In this document: positions 15,411 to 28,330 of the stretch, one piece after another | Position numbering within the stretch: position 1 is the stretch's first letter | How the letters are laid out: each line of letters starts with the position of its first letter | DNA from: Apostichopus japonicus | Lineage: Eukaryota; Echinodermata; Holothuroidea; Aspidochirotida; Stichopodidae | Assembly: GCF_037975245.1 (NCBI RefSeq) | Contig: NC_092570.1 | Location: 9,507,501-9,571,500, forward strand | Direction: 5' to 3' | DNA: 64,000 nt | Notes under the pieces: generated by a model | The model's database searches: none | What the model was told of the DNA's origin: nothing | Seen by the model: the letters and a program-made list of their open reading frames with translations, nothing else | Program-made: the position numbers and the translations under genes

Positions 15411-18400
15411 AGTATCATCATCATCAGATAAGGTTGATAGAACTTTCTATATTTGGAAGTCATCAGCATGTATAGCGACTGTTTTAGCGACTGTTTTATC
15501 CTTATTTAATCCCAACTAATTCAATCCCAACTAATTAAATAACATGTTCGAAGATACCCCCCCCCCCCCCAATTTGTTTGTCGAAACAGTTAAAGCTGCT
15601 TACATTTCCATTTATTTTACTTGCGAGATGAAAGCGAAGATCACTAGCCCGTCTGTGTGAAGATTTGACATTGGAATATGAGATTTAATGTATATGGGAA
15701 GTAAAAGACGCTATCCTTTGTGTCATGGTTTTTTCCCCCGAGTTTTCGAGTCCTTATTGAATCTTCACAAACCAGTCCCTTTTAAAGTCCTATATACAAC
15801 ACTGCTTAAGAAATCCATGCAGTTTTGTTCAAGTTTGTTAACTGTAGTTTTTATTCTGAAATTAACTGAACAATTTGGAGGAAAAAAAAGAATGTATGTT
15901 TTTTATTATCCTTATCAAGAATTTAACAGCATTCCGTGCACAGACAGTTATATACTCATGTAAGATTTTAACTAATTGTTTGTGAAAAAAGAAAGAAATA
16001 TGTGTTTAACAATAGTTTTTTTTACAAACATATAAGTATGTCGCTCGTTAATTACCCGCGGTATACGGTAGCTGTATTCTTTTTCTTTCTTGCGCGCCAT
16101 TGTCGTCTGATGTAATTAGAAGTAAATGGGTTGCACGCTGCTTAGCAACCAACGTGATTTTCCCCCTTTAAGATGTGTAATTATTTTACGTTCTTAAAAT
16201 TTCTGTACACGTGCCCCAAACATGTTAAGTATAATATGGTATTGTTATCCTTCAGTGTATAACTAGAGGAGTGGCGTACGTGCACAGTATTTCAATGGTG
16301 TGTGTGCGTGTGTGTGGAGGGGTGGAATGTTAAGTTTCTCACAACTAGTTTAGGGAAAGGGCATGAATGCCACAAGCCTTTATTAAAGGTGGGTCAAATT
16401 GTGGATTCCAACGCATGCGTAGACCATAAATTAGGTCTATAATTAGATCTAAACTCAATGTTGTGCTACTAAATATTTTTGGACTTTCGTGTGAGGTTGA
16501 AACAGATAGAGAGACAGAGAGAGGACAAGGGGGGGGGGGGGTTGAAGCACCACCACATTTCATGGATCCGCGCCTGACGTATTATAAAATCACTGAAGGG
16601 AGCCTATCCCCCCCCCCCCCCCCCGCCCTCACTAGCAGACAGGATATTACAAGCAAATCCTTGTGTGCTTTACAGCAATATACAGCATATAAGTACCTTA
16701 CAATCTAAACAGTTGAAAATTCTTCAAAGTAGCAAACATTAGCAGTGTAGGCACTCTTCACTTCACAAAATCCCCTCCCATGGACGCCCCCAATACAAAC
16801 GGATGGTTGTGTCCCTGCAAAAGGCGTAGCGTAATGTACTTGGGTACGAGAATTATGGGCATATAGCATGTCCCGCCTACTGATTGACAACAGCTGCTAA
16901 ATTTCCACCCTCTGCTCTCGTTCCCAGCCTCGGCCAAGCAACATATCCGTTTCCCGTTGTGGGTCTAACATAAATCAGAAGAGTGAATTATCATTTAGTT
17001 AACTGTGATTAATTAAGCGAAACTCCTCAAGCTAAGGCTTCTTGAAATATTTTGTTATATGTATCCTAAAGCGTTGACATTTCGGTCATGGGCAGTTTCT
17101 TAAACAGTTACGTTACCATGCCTACATTGACTATGCTTCTATGTTGTCAAGGTATTAATTGTTCAGTGCTATTTGTTTGCAGTGTGGGTATTCCCTCTTG
17201 TCCGACAATGAGGCTTTCATGAATTCATTCTATGTTGTGACAATACAACTTATAGGTTTCTGCAGAAGTTCAAAACTCTTCAGGCCTCTTGTCCCGAAGT
17301 CCTCGAGGCTATCTGGAATATAACGGCCCCTGTACAAGTAGGTTTCATTCAGTTGAGTGTGCTTCAAGAACCCGCCTCAAGGCCCAGAAAGACTTGCGGC
17401 TCGAAAAAATCGATCACTGAAAAGCCTGTAAAGTTATATGCAAATGATCCTTTTGTGTGTGGCCGGCCATGGCATGGGTATTCATAATCAGGGTTGATAC
17501 TGACGTTCTGTGTTTTCAGTGTCATGTGCATGTCTCTCCGTTTCAGTACCAACCATGGACTATAACTTAAATACTTTAATGTTTGACGGATAAGAGTCTG
17601 CGCAAAGGCTCGGAATAAACACGACACAGTATCGGCTGATGCTACACTTCTTTATTATGAAAATATTGAAACCACAGACCGGAAGGACCCGTTCCTTACA
17701 CTTTAGATACGGAATTTTAATGGTTTTCATAGACAGGAATTTATCAATTGCAGATAAATTCATACTTTCCGTTTAGTTCCGTTCAGTGAGCAATAATGTT
17801 GTCACAACGTTACTATTTAATTTTGGTGAGAAATTTTATAAATCTACAAACGCGGTTTCTTAACATGGGGTTCACAGCCCACCCCCTCCCATTAGTATAC
17901 GAGGCATGACGCCAGGTGGGAGGGGGAGGGAGCGAAGGTGTTCGACGTCATACATAAAACCAACAAAGTCATGCGCAAAGCGTTCATGCACAGATGGTAA
18001 AGATTTTTTTTTCAATTAATAAGTTGATTACTTAGCAAAATCCTAGAAATTTTCCCCCATCTTCAAATGTCATAATAAATTATCCAGAGATAAAAATATT
18101 AAGATGAAGAATATTAAATTATGGAGGGCGATTCAAAACAGGTTACATTCACACAACCATATTTCGAGTTAGGGACAACATACTGAGATGGGGTTTTCAT
18201 CGAACAGTGTTGAGTTTTTTCTCCTCATTTCTTACTATATATTGAGCTGTTACATTGTTGCCCCCGGAATATACCCCTTTGTAGAAAAACAAATTAATTT
18301 GTATGCTGTTAAGCTACTCTTTTCTTATATAATGAATTATATTTTTGTCATAGAAAGTGAAGGACTATTTTCATAAATCTACTTTTAGTTTATTTCCTAA

Positions 18401-18721
18401 GTTCGTCGTCAGCAGCATCCAGTTGTTGTTTTGTCTTCTATATCCTTCATACGTATATTCTGTTCATTTTCTCTAGACTATATTGTGTGTCAGTTTGAAG
18501 ATCATAAATGCATATATGACGTCATCTTCCACCCCTTCCCCTCCCCACACATCACATTCCCTTTCGACCATGCAACTTCCATCTTCGAGAATGAAGCAGT
18601 CATAGCATCATGTATAAACTGCATATAGCCATGAACGATTATTCTCGCCAATGAAATTGAATGTCAGAAACTAAGGACAGTAAGCTATTGTTGCACAATA
18701 TCAGACCAAACAGAGATGAAG
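15411..18721. other. Intergenic; homopolymer C/G runs, no supported gene
   Basis: C runs occur at 15557-15570 and 16609-16624, and a G run near 16530-16541. Open frames here (for example 15688-15963 plus and 17364-17627 minus) have no recognisable domains or splice context. A G-rich/C-rich self-complementary stretch lies at about 17880-17930. Confidence 0.45.
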
Positions 18722-18812
18722 AGAGAGGGGGTGGGGAAGGGAGGGGTGGGGTGGGGGAGGGCGAGGGATGGGGAGGGCGAGGGATGGGGAGGGCGAGGGG
18801 TAGGAGGAGGAG
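18722..18812 (+). repeat. G-rich minisatellite with G-quadruplex potential
   Basis: Roughly 90 bp made of GGGG and GGGAGGG blocks, including three copies of an 18-bp unit (GAGGGCGAGGGATGGGGA). There are far more than four closely spaced G tracts, so quadruplex formation on the plus strand is likely. The minus-strand Pro/Ser-rich frame across it is compositional. Confidence 0.7.
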
Positions 18813-19898
18813 GGCTTGAAGTACGAGTACAACAGCATGACTACGAATACAAGGATACGAGTTCATTGGTACGAGAACACGACTAGGCTAAGGCGAGTTC
18901 TAAAGTTTGCGCAAGAGTGTATATACTAAATTACAAAATATGACCCGACATATTGTACAAGTCTGTCATGGTTAGAACACTATAGCACATATACGAGTAG
19001 GAGACTTAAACGACCAGTCTGGAAGTAGTATTTAATTCATTAGAGCATATAGGCCTAGCTTATATGTGCCTTATTGTCACGATAATCCTACACATCACAA
19101 GACATCCATTGCGTGAAAATCTTTAATTGAATTTCGTGATATATCGATCGTTGTGAAGACAGCACAAATGTGTCAACAATAGCTTTTCTTTTTTCTTCTA
19201 TTGACACTATTGGTTTTTTGAATTCTATTGTCTCGATTGTTCGACCCATCGCGATCGGAGAAGAAACTTTGCATCTGGCAATAGAAGGTTGCAAAATCCT
19301 ACGGTAAATTGGTCCCCAAGGTATGTCAAATTACCGTTAACTCTTTATCATATCGAATTGGGTTTGTGACAAAGGGGGGAAAACACACACATTTGATACA
19401 TCATGCGAATAATACATATCACATGTATATGTATATGAACGGGTGAGGCATCAATGGCGATATCGCCCAGGACGGTCATCTTATAGAAAGGGGACGCTTC
19501 GGAATCGATGTAAGCATGAGGCGAAGGACGGGGGAGGGGAGGACGGGGAGGGGTGAAAACAGGGGAGTCGACGTGAGCGACGGTATAATAAAATGACATA
19601 ATCACATACATTCATCCTGTGTTGATTGAATTCCAAGATAGTATGATTTTTCCCATCTCTTATTTAGCCATTCATGTTACAAAAAGGTGTAAGTGGGAGG
19701 GGGTGGTCTGAGGTTGTGTGACATAACTCTATGATACTGTACCATAAAACCCGCAATTGCGATTGATAGCAACAAGACACCCTCGTGATTTTATTCAGTT
19801 ATTGGAAAGTCACTAAGACTTAAGAGACTAAGTAACGATCCTAAGCGGTCATTATGAGGAATTTGTCACACAGACATAACTTTTCTCACATGGGTACT
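18813..19898. other. Intergenic, nothing recognised
   Basis: Mixed sequence without a supported gene. A purine-rich G tract lies near 19525-19565. Confidence 0.45.
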
Positions 19899-20888
19899 TT
19901 CTAAGAGAAGTCACCCAGGAAAGAACCTGGGCACGAAAACCAAACTACCGAACGACTGATACGCTCTCAACCCCAGTCCCCTTGCATCGAGACTGTGACT
20001 GTGATCATCGTCGGGTGTGTATGCTTTCTAGTCACTTCGCCCAACAACCATTTCGCCCAACTGCCATTTCGCCCAACCAGCCTGGTCATTTCGCCCAACC
20101 AGCCTGGTCATTTCGCCCAACCAGCATGGTCATTTCGCCCAACCAGCATGGTCATTTCGCCCAACCAGCATGGTCATTTCGCCCAACCGTGTTGGTCATT
20201 TCGCCCAACCTTATTTTTACTAATATTCAGTCAGAATAATATTACTTTTTCTATTCCACTAGTTCAATTTGATTTATTTTGGGTTAGGTTACTTCGTAAT
20301 AGGTAAATAAAAAAGTGAGGTCCGCTCGATATCGATCGGAGTCTGAGCAGTTATTTCGGGTATAATGGGAGGATTACGTACACTAGGCGTTTACGCATAC
20401 AATGGAAGTTATATTATTATACAAACACAGGGAAATCGGTCTTCATAAAAACCTATCAAACCTAACCCCTAAAACACTGATCCATCCTACTGACTAACAA
20501 TTCCCGAACGTGTCCTTATTAAATTGAAAAAAAAATATAAAACCAGTCCGTAATATTGAATTACTATATTTAATCAATGTAACCACTTTATCAATGTAAC
20601 CACATATGTAATCACATATATAATCAATTTAACCACGACTTCAAGTTTCCTTAATACTCGGTTCGTATCCTGTAACATTAACAATTCCCGAACGTTTCCT
20701 TTTGAAATATCATATTTAATCAAGGTTGGGCGAAATGACCAGGCTGGTTGGGCGAAATGGTAAGGTTGGGCGAAATGGCAGTTGGGCGAAATGGTTGTTG
20801 GGCGAAGTGTCCTGCTTCCGTGTGTATCACCATTCCCCTCGAAAGGGAACAGATACTATACACATGATCTTAGCCAAAAGGCCGAATA
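19899..20888 (-). mobile_element. U2 snRNA-headed SINE-like element, copy B, split by an insertion
   Basis: The minus-strand head (20888-20810) reads CGGCCTTTTGGCTAAGATCA and then TGTGTATAGTATCTGTTC, which follows the U2 snRNA 5' end almost base for base. The body and tail continue at 20032-19899 (GATCACAGTCACAGTCTCGA, then CCAGGTTCTTTCCTGGGTGA), matching copy A at 11217-11401. The two halves are separated by the 777-bp foldback element at 20033-20809, which must have inserted later. The U2-like match covers about 40 nt and has no Sm site, so it is not a U2 gene. Confidence 0.65.
20033..20809. mobile_element. Foldback DNA element with tandem-repeat inverted termini
   Basis: The left terminus begins CACTTCGCCCAACAACC and carries nine TTTCGCCCAAC motifs, the central ones as 22-bp units (CATTTCGCCCAACCAGCATGGT). 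The right terminus (about 20724-20809) carries five of the same motifs in inverted orientation and ends GGTTGTTGGGCGAAGTG. The outermost ~46 bp of the two ends are near-perfect inverted repeats. The ~510-bp middle has no coding potential. TGCTTTC and TGCTTCC flank the two sides a few bases out and may be an imperfect 7-bp target duplication. It lies inside a U2-headed element. Confidence 0.7.
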
Positions 20889-23800
20889 TTTACAAACACC
20901 AGTCACCTTAACTCTACCTCCCCAACTCATTATTTTTTTTGCCGCGAATTACCGCAATGATGAAAAACTGTGGCTATGGCACTGGTCCTCCGAGAATATT
21001 TGAAACCAGGTACCTTGAATAAAAGTCTTAATTTTTACATGTTAAAGTAAATGTATTGCTCATCCTGAGACGACAATTCACCACTATAACACATCCTCTT
21101 AGTTTTTATTGCCAAATGAAGGTTACTGAGCGAGCCATTTAATAAAATCGATTCCATTTTCAACATTTTGCCGTCCGAACACTTTGCATAGTGATTATTA
21201 AACACATTTAAAATTGGATTTTTTTTTAAATCCACTTTTACTCTCCTGGTTTTATAATTGTTATCTTTTCCCCATTCATTTATATCCAGCAAGTAACACG
21301 TTTCACATAATTATCATAGAACAAAGACCATTTGAAGAATGATATTTACACATTTACATGGTTCTGTTATCTTATTGTTCCTTTATTAGAAATGGGAAAA
21401 CGGAAAAGGGGGAAAAAAGGACAAAACAGATGTATTATATTTATTCAATCGTTTTCAACAATGTTTTCTCTCAATATTTCTCAGAATTAACTGAGATCAA
21501 TGGAAAAGAAAGAAGACATCAAAATTAGTCATTTAAACACCTACGCTTCACTAGTTTTACAGTTACTTGATGAATAAATCTTTATTTGATCCCATATGAG
21601 ATTCCAATAACTTTTGTTTGTATTTCAAAAAGAAGAAGAATTGTAGTGTTACTACCATTTTTAATATAATCATCAAGTGTATTCCAAACTTTGAACATTG
21701 AAGTAGAAATACAAAGTTGTTTTTTTTCCCTTTGTTTTTACATATTTTTTGATTTACATCTGTAATTTGTTAAGAGAAATGATTTTGCAAGGAAGGTGGC
21801 AAATACATCTGATGACATAACTACACCGTCCTGTGATAAACTCACTAATTTGAGGTAATCTTAATATATTTTTAACTTATGAGTTTCATAGTGTGTATTA
21901 CATACGGCTAAAGTATCAAGATTCTGCATTGTCATGGCAGTATAGCATAGCAGCTACAAGATATAATAACGTAGAATCAACACATCTGAAAGTGAAACCT
22001 TTCACATGTATATTCAATATTTTCCTTCTTCGTCAAGCAGTTTTTCTTATCTTGAGAGCTACATTGTGTTGCTTTTTGATTTCTTGGTGACGTGGGCTAG
22101 TAATGGGACAGGTATAGGTGTAAGGGATGTAGGGTGGGGGTGGGGTGCGGATGGGGGCAGTAGACAAGAATTAAATCTCACTGTCCTTCCCATTGTTGGA
22201 TAATAGCTCATTACTGATGACAAAGCCAAGATTGTTTAACCGTAATAAGGACGCTCATCGGTATAGCCCTGAACAATTAATCCTTCCTTGTGTTGTTTAC
22301 AAATTAAGAGTGTAGCAAACAATGTAATGACGCAACATGTAATGATTCCCCAAGGTAATTTCTACATTTTGAATCCTTTGAAATAAATAAATATATAAAT
22401 AATACAGAATAAATAATAAATCAATTCAGACACATATGTGCAAAGAGAATTAATGACCAATCCTGTTCATATGGTAACGGTCATATGGTTCTTAATTATG
22501 CGTGCAACTTTTGGTTCCAGTTTCTTTCTTTCTTGGAGGATGGCGTGGAAGTGGAGTGGAGGGAGGGGGTGGAGTGGGTGGGCAGGTGGCCGGGAGGGGC
22601 AATTCGGCGCATCGCACCCTTTTGCTGTTGGCCATATCGCTGGTAGAAGGGGTGGGGGAAATGCAATGATCGTGTTTATTCGTTTCATCGTGTGAGATCA
22701 AACAACAATATTTGTTTTTTACAAGGGGTATACCAACTAGTATTAAAACCTTAGGCCAAACTTATCATTTATTTCTTAAAAATTGCAAAATTCCTTTTTA
22801 TCAATCTAAGAAATGTTCATGTCACTCTGTAATGTTCTGTATAGACAATACAAACCACGTAAAGGGATCTTTAGAATATGCAGACGCGATGTCGTTCTAT
22901 TTATTTATTTATTTAATTAATTATTTATTTATCTGTCTTTCTTCAATTCTTTTAAATGCCTAACTTCCGGCCCGGGGTTCAGTAAAATTATATAATGATC
23001 GACAAATAAACTCAAGAATCATACTTTGGAAGGAAAACAAAAAGCAACCGAGGTTATCTGAAATATCGTGCGAGGGAAATCAATTGATCTCACAACGTTT
23101 TATTTGTACAAAAAATGGTCTTACTCGATCACTTTCGAATATTATAGAAATATCATGTTGTTTTTGGTTGTTATAGCAACTAAATGCTCTTTCATGTCAA
23201 TAAATCAATGGGAACGTACACCTCCAAAGAGGCACAGATTTATAGCCAAGTATGGTTAAAGTATTGTCCATTAAAAATATAAAAAAAAATAAGTAAGAAC
23301 ATAATTCCTATCATTTCTATCCTTAGGCTCTTTTGAATATAGAAGTTTTTGCAGAATTAAAGGGTAACTTTGAAGGAAACACGGGGCGAAATCATTGTAT
23401 TTATGGACATAATATGTGATATCCATCTTTTCTCAAGTCCTGGAAGTCACACTTCTTTGCTTGGTGACCCAATTTTTTCCCTTTATAATCTTGGCGGCCC
23501 TCCAACGGTATATATTTTGGCCTTGGGAAGGAGTCTGCAAGGTTGAAAAATTTTCATATGATTTAGGGTGGCTTAGTTGTAAAATAGTATTTTGTTTTGA
23601 TGAACCGTAATTTTTTGTTCAATATTTTTACACTTGATGTTATTTTTTAACAAATATCGGCCTTTTTTCCCTTCCGACTTTTTTTTCTTTTGGCGATGCA
23701 CCGAAATATGTTGGAGACCCACCTCCCCAAAGGAAAAATATGGTCGCGACCCCTTATTTGAGCATCAGAGCTCTGAAGTACACTTTTTATAAGCAAATTC

Positions 23801-24273
23801 GATTGTGACCCTGTATCATATCACCACATTATATTGATGAAATCTTAAATGGCATATCTTGAACATGACTTAAACAAATAAAAAATATAAATATTAGTAA
23901 TGTCTGTATAATTATTCAACATATTTTTTCTTACCTTGTACAAAAGTGATTTTAAACACACAAAAAACTATATGTGGTACCATTACATTAATATTTTTAA
24001 CGTTATATCTAAATTTGTTATATAAATATTGCTATATACATCCAACATAGCGCTGAGAATTATGAACATAAAAAAATAAATGGAAAGTAAACAAATTTAT
24101 ACATCCCGTCGTAAAAACAGAATAAGATATAATTCGTAGAACCAGGTTATGGGGTACGAGAGAGGCGGAGGTCTGGGGGAAGGAGTATGAACTTTTTTTT
24201 CCCGTACTGAGCATTTATGGTGGGAGGGGATTATATAGGAAAGCTTCCCTCCTCATACTGCATAATTCACGAG

Positions 24274-24278
<5 letters not shown>
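20889..24278. other. Intergenic, no supported gene
   Basis: AT-rich with G-rich patches near 22130-22160 and 22550-22600. The Ser/Trp/Gly-rich frames there are compositional. A symmetric GTTGTTATAGCAAC sits at about 23167-23180. I see no RNA gene or repeat family. Confidence 0.45.
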
Positions 24279-24359
<81 letters not shown>

Positions 24360-24410
24360 ATGTGTGTTTGTTTGTCTGTCTGTCTGTCTGATGTTTGTCT
24401 GTTTATGATA
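24279..24410. repeat. Compound (TA)n-(TG)n-(TCTG)n microsatellite
   Basis: A pure TA run of about 75 bp passes into TGTGTGTATGTGTG and then TTTGTCTGTCTGTCTG. The minus-strand Tyr/Ile-rich frames across it are artefacts. Confidence 0.95.
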
Positions 24411-27400
24411 CATTGGTCTGTCCATGTATACTTTGCTGATGCATGGGTGACAAGTGTTGTATAGTGCTCTATATAAGTTAACATATTTTGTGGCTAATTT
24501 CACTAATGTCTCTAATTCCCTTGAGAGAGAGAGAATAAACCCGGGAAAATTATGAACACTAACACTCACAATTACGTATAATTTGGCTCGAGAATCTAAG
24601 AAATGAAATATTCATAGGGGGACAATTGCATGACAAAGGGAGCTTTAATGAAGTTCTGCAATGCGGGATATACAGGCAACAAATAGTGTGCACACACCGC
24701 ATTCAGGATATTTAGATGAAATCGTTTTTTCGCCATCCGCAGATTTTTAGTCTTGTTTACATTATTGTAAAATACCTAATAGATCGGTCAGGTAGGGAAA
24801 TAATGGTTAACATGTTTGTCAACGCAAGTAGCGAGGCATCTTTCAGGCTTAATTTTCAAGGTGAACAAGTGAGGGAATATTATTTGCATACTACTTGACG
24901 AAAATACATTTTCACAAAAAAAGAAGCAGCATCCCCCCACCCCAACACCCCACCACGTCCCTTCACTCAACTCAGCCCTTCGATTACAAGTCAAGGCCAG
25001 GAATTTGCATCTTGTTATAACTTGAGGTATCATGGATAATACCGATATTACGATATGGTTTACTATAGATAATATACTTTATGTGATTTCAATGCACACT
25101 AATAGCTGATGAAGAGCTCAATCATGACATGGTCTGCGGTAAACAAAGACGGTTTTCTATTATCGCTATCCACATTGCTTTTAAGAACAATCGTTATGAG
25201 CTTGCTGCAAGTCCTTCACCTTTATCGATTGGTTAATATAATGGACATACGGACGTGACTAAGAGATTCGGTAATTGGCTAGCCAAATTCGGTAACACGT
25301 GACTTTTAATTCGATTTATTTTCTTCCAACTTCTGGAGTAAGATAGGCGAACGCCTCTTTACCTTGTGGGTATATCAAACTGACACCTACAGGTGTAGAG
25401 TACAATGAGTGGCATGATTGTATCTATACGCAGAAATTGCCCCAAAGGCAGATTTTATAAAACGCAATGACAGTTAAAAGAAGGAGAAAAGAGAGATAGA
25501 GGCTTAGATAGAGCTGGGGCTTGATCATTTATAAGGTACACTAGAATATTTTAGATTGTTGGTTTTGAACGTCCTCCGACTCTCACATTATATTGTAAAT
25601 CACTTCAACACATGCACAGCAAATGGTTTGAGTTTCTATATCTCAACGGTAGAGTCGCTGTATATAAAATGGAAGCGGGCGAGGGAAGGGAAGGGGGGGG
25701 GGACTATGTGGAGAGGTATACCACACATTGCTACCACCATTCCTCTAAAAAAGTGCAAAGTTACTTAGCTTGAAGTGTTTTACAGTAACTCTGTTGTAAG
25801 TGTTGGGGTACTTATTTATCTAAGACCACGCACTGACAATTGGTTTTCTGGCATTTTATGACAATGCAGCAAAAAAAGATCTAATGTTGACAGTATCTCG
25901 CGGCTATCTGTTTTAACAGCAAATGTCACATCTGGCACAAGACCCCCCCCCCCCCCCGCCTCCGCCTATCCTCTCAATCTCCCCTGGTTATTCCCCACCC
26001 ATTCATTTCCCGGTCCGCACTGGAAGTTGTATATATCTTCTATAAAGCGTTTATAAGTTGCATACCGCATAGTTGAAAATCACTTACCCCACTACCCCCC
26101 CCCCCCTTCCCCCAATGCGACCTACAGTGTGTACTGTCCCCTAATTGCAAAACGTCTTCGTGAAAACTGGCATCACCTATATTTCAAATAATCATGGAAA
26201 AGAGATCATATGTTGGTTTTGTTGAGCGAAACTTAATCAATGATCAGAATTTGGTGATTGTAAGAAATGAAAACGCGTCAAATTGTGCTTATTCCTATAT
26301 ATATATTCCTGAGCGATGAAATTCATGCATGCTAGTTTACGATAGGTAGCCTTAAACCTTTATCAGATGGCAGCGGAGTAGAGTAACAAGATCTCTTGCT
26401 TTAGTCCAAAATAAAAATCTATAAAAGCTAGGTTTATGATCGTCGGATAAGTCCCTCAAAAAAACTATATAAAAGTGACTATGTACATGTTTGTAAAAAC
26501 GTCTGTGAAAACCTTTTTTGTTGACATTTTACAAATTACTTGGTGATATTAGAAATTAAAAAAAGAAAGCTAGCACAAGGTTTGAAAGTCTATGCTATAC
26601 TTTTCCACTCTTCTAGTTCAAAATATAAATGGTCAAGTTTGAGCACAATTAACATATACCACGATAACCCAAAATTATAAACTATCATATATGGTGGTTA
26701 AGGCATGTCAGTAGCAGAAGCGGATCCGGTAATGGGTGTGCATACTTGGTTATAAATAATATATAAATAAGTACATAGAGATGGCAATAATATATATCCA
26801 ACTCTATGAAAAGGAATTCATCCCACATCCCACATCATGCTTAATATGCCTAATACATAGGCCTAATAATGATATCATTATCATAGCTTATTGAATTATG
26901 TATAATATAGCAACAGATGGCTCTCCTTATTCGAAGAAGAATTTTGCTATCGATTGACATCGATAAAATAAGTCCCTCAGCACAGACTACTACCCACCCA
27001 CCCCCCCCCAAACACCATCACCAGTGCAACCACCATGGGTATAAAATCTTCACAAGTTACAGGACATGAGTATATAGTGTGTCCCTCATTAGCTCAGAAA
27101 TTCCTGTCTATGGGCCTAGATGAAATTATCAACAGGTACCCAATAAGCATCTTTGATCATCCTGTGGATTAATTAATTTTCATCGGGTGATTAAACTAAA
27201 TTACCTCGAGCAGGGCCGGATTTAGTTTATGGGGATCGAGCACCAAGTGTTTGTTGGGGGGGGGGGGGGGTTAGTACGACTATACCATTACAAGTAAAAT
27301 AGTCTGAACGACATATTCCAATAACCGTTAGAGATGCATTTTACATATACATATAACCACTTGCACATTCATACAACTTTAAGCTATCAGGCATAAGTGC

Positions 27401-28246
27401 AGTCACTGTGTTAGTTATATTGTGTTGCTCCCTTAGCGGTAGTAGTAGTCTTTGCTATTTCTTTACAGTATTAGTTAATATCTCTTAAACGGATCTCAGT
27501 TATTCAAATCACGGTGAGACTGTCGTTCTGCCAATTCAGAAACGATATATATCATGTCGCCCATCGGTATAAGACTGCGACTTTTAATGTCAAAATAAGT
27601 AGGGGCCAGAAAATGTCACCATTTTGGACGAAACGAAATGCGCTTCAGGGGGTTATCGCACCGAGCTGTAATAATAGGTTGAAAGATTGATCCTAGATAT
27701 TAGCGGGGGTGTGAGGGGGGGGGGTTGCTCTGAATATACGTAAGTTTATAGAGCCACTGTTTCCATAATGAAACACCCAACCGCTTTATACAAAATATTC
27801 TGTAAAAATAGATAAACCGAGGAAGTCGAAAGGGAATAAGGCGACAATAAATATTGCGGTATTTTGAATTTTCCCTGATATCTTATAGGCATATCTTATG
27901 ATTTGGGAAAACTTGGGCCCCATCCAGCTCGGTTATAACCAAGTTCTTGTTTTTATTGTGTTTGCAATCAAATAAATTGACGGTCTATTATACCTTTTGC
28001 GTCAAAAAATGATCCAATTCTTCGAAGTGTTATTTCAAGAGTGACCTTTTTGTTGAGAAATTAATGCCAAGGCTTTGTTGAAAACAAAAGCAGAAAGGAA
28101 CAAAAACAACATTGAATTGCTAGAAATTGTTGAACGGATGCATAAAGGCTCTATTTTAACCGAGGGCTTTAATATGATTTTGCTGTTCATTTCCTCAAAT
28201 CAAAGTCACAAGTTCCATTCCCCTAATATGAGTCAAGTTATGCCCC
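24411..28246. other. Intergenic; one possible hAT terminus
   Basis: No supported gene. Near 27212 the sequence CAGGGCCGGATTTAG, followed by G runs, looks like one terminus of a hAT-family element, but I cannot find its partner. C runs occur at 25941-25956, 26095-26106 and 27000-27009. These homopolymers recur across the window. Confidence 0.4.
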
Positions 28247-28330
28247 ACCCCCTGCACCCCTCCACCGCCTCCACCCCCTCCACCCCTCCACCCCCTTCAC
28301 CCCCTCCACCCCTCCATCTCCCCTCAGAAA
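28247..28330 (+). repeat. C-rich minisatellite (CACCCCCTC)n-like
   Basis: About 80 bp of CCACCCCCTCCACCCCTC variants on the plus strand. The complementary strand is correspondingly G-rich and could form G-quadruplexes, and this strand an i-motif. It creates a Pro-rich end to a non-coding frame. Confidence 0.8.

Noticed and set aside
20033-20215. CRISPR-like direct repeat array
   Set aside because: The repeats are head-to-tail 22-bp units without unique spacers, and an inverted array closes the element. The DNA is eukaryotic.
20810-20888. Possible functional U2 snRNA gene
   Set aside because: Only about 40 nt of the 5' end match. There is no Sm site or 3' half, and the same truncated head recurs on a common unrelated body.
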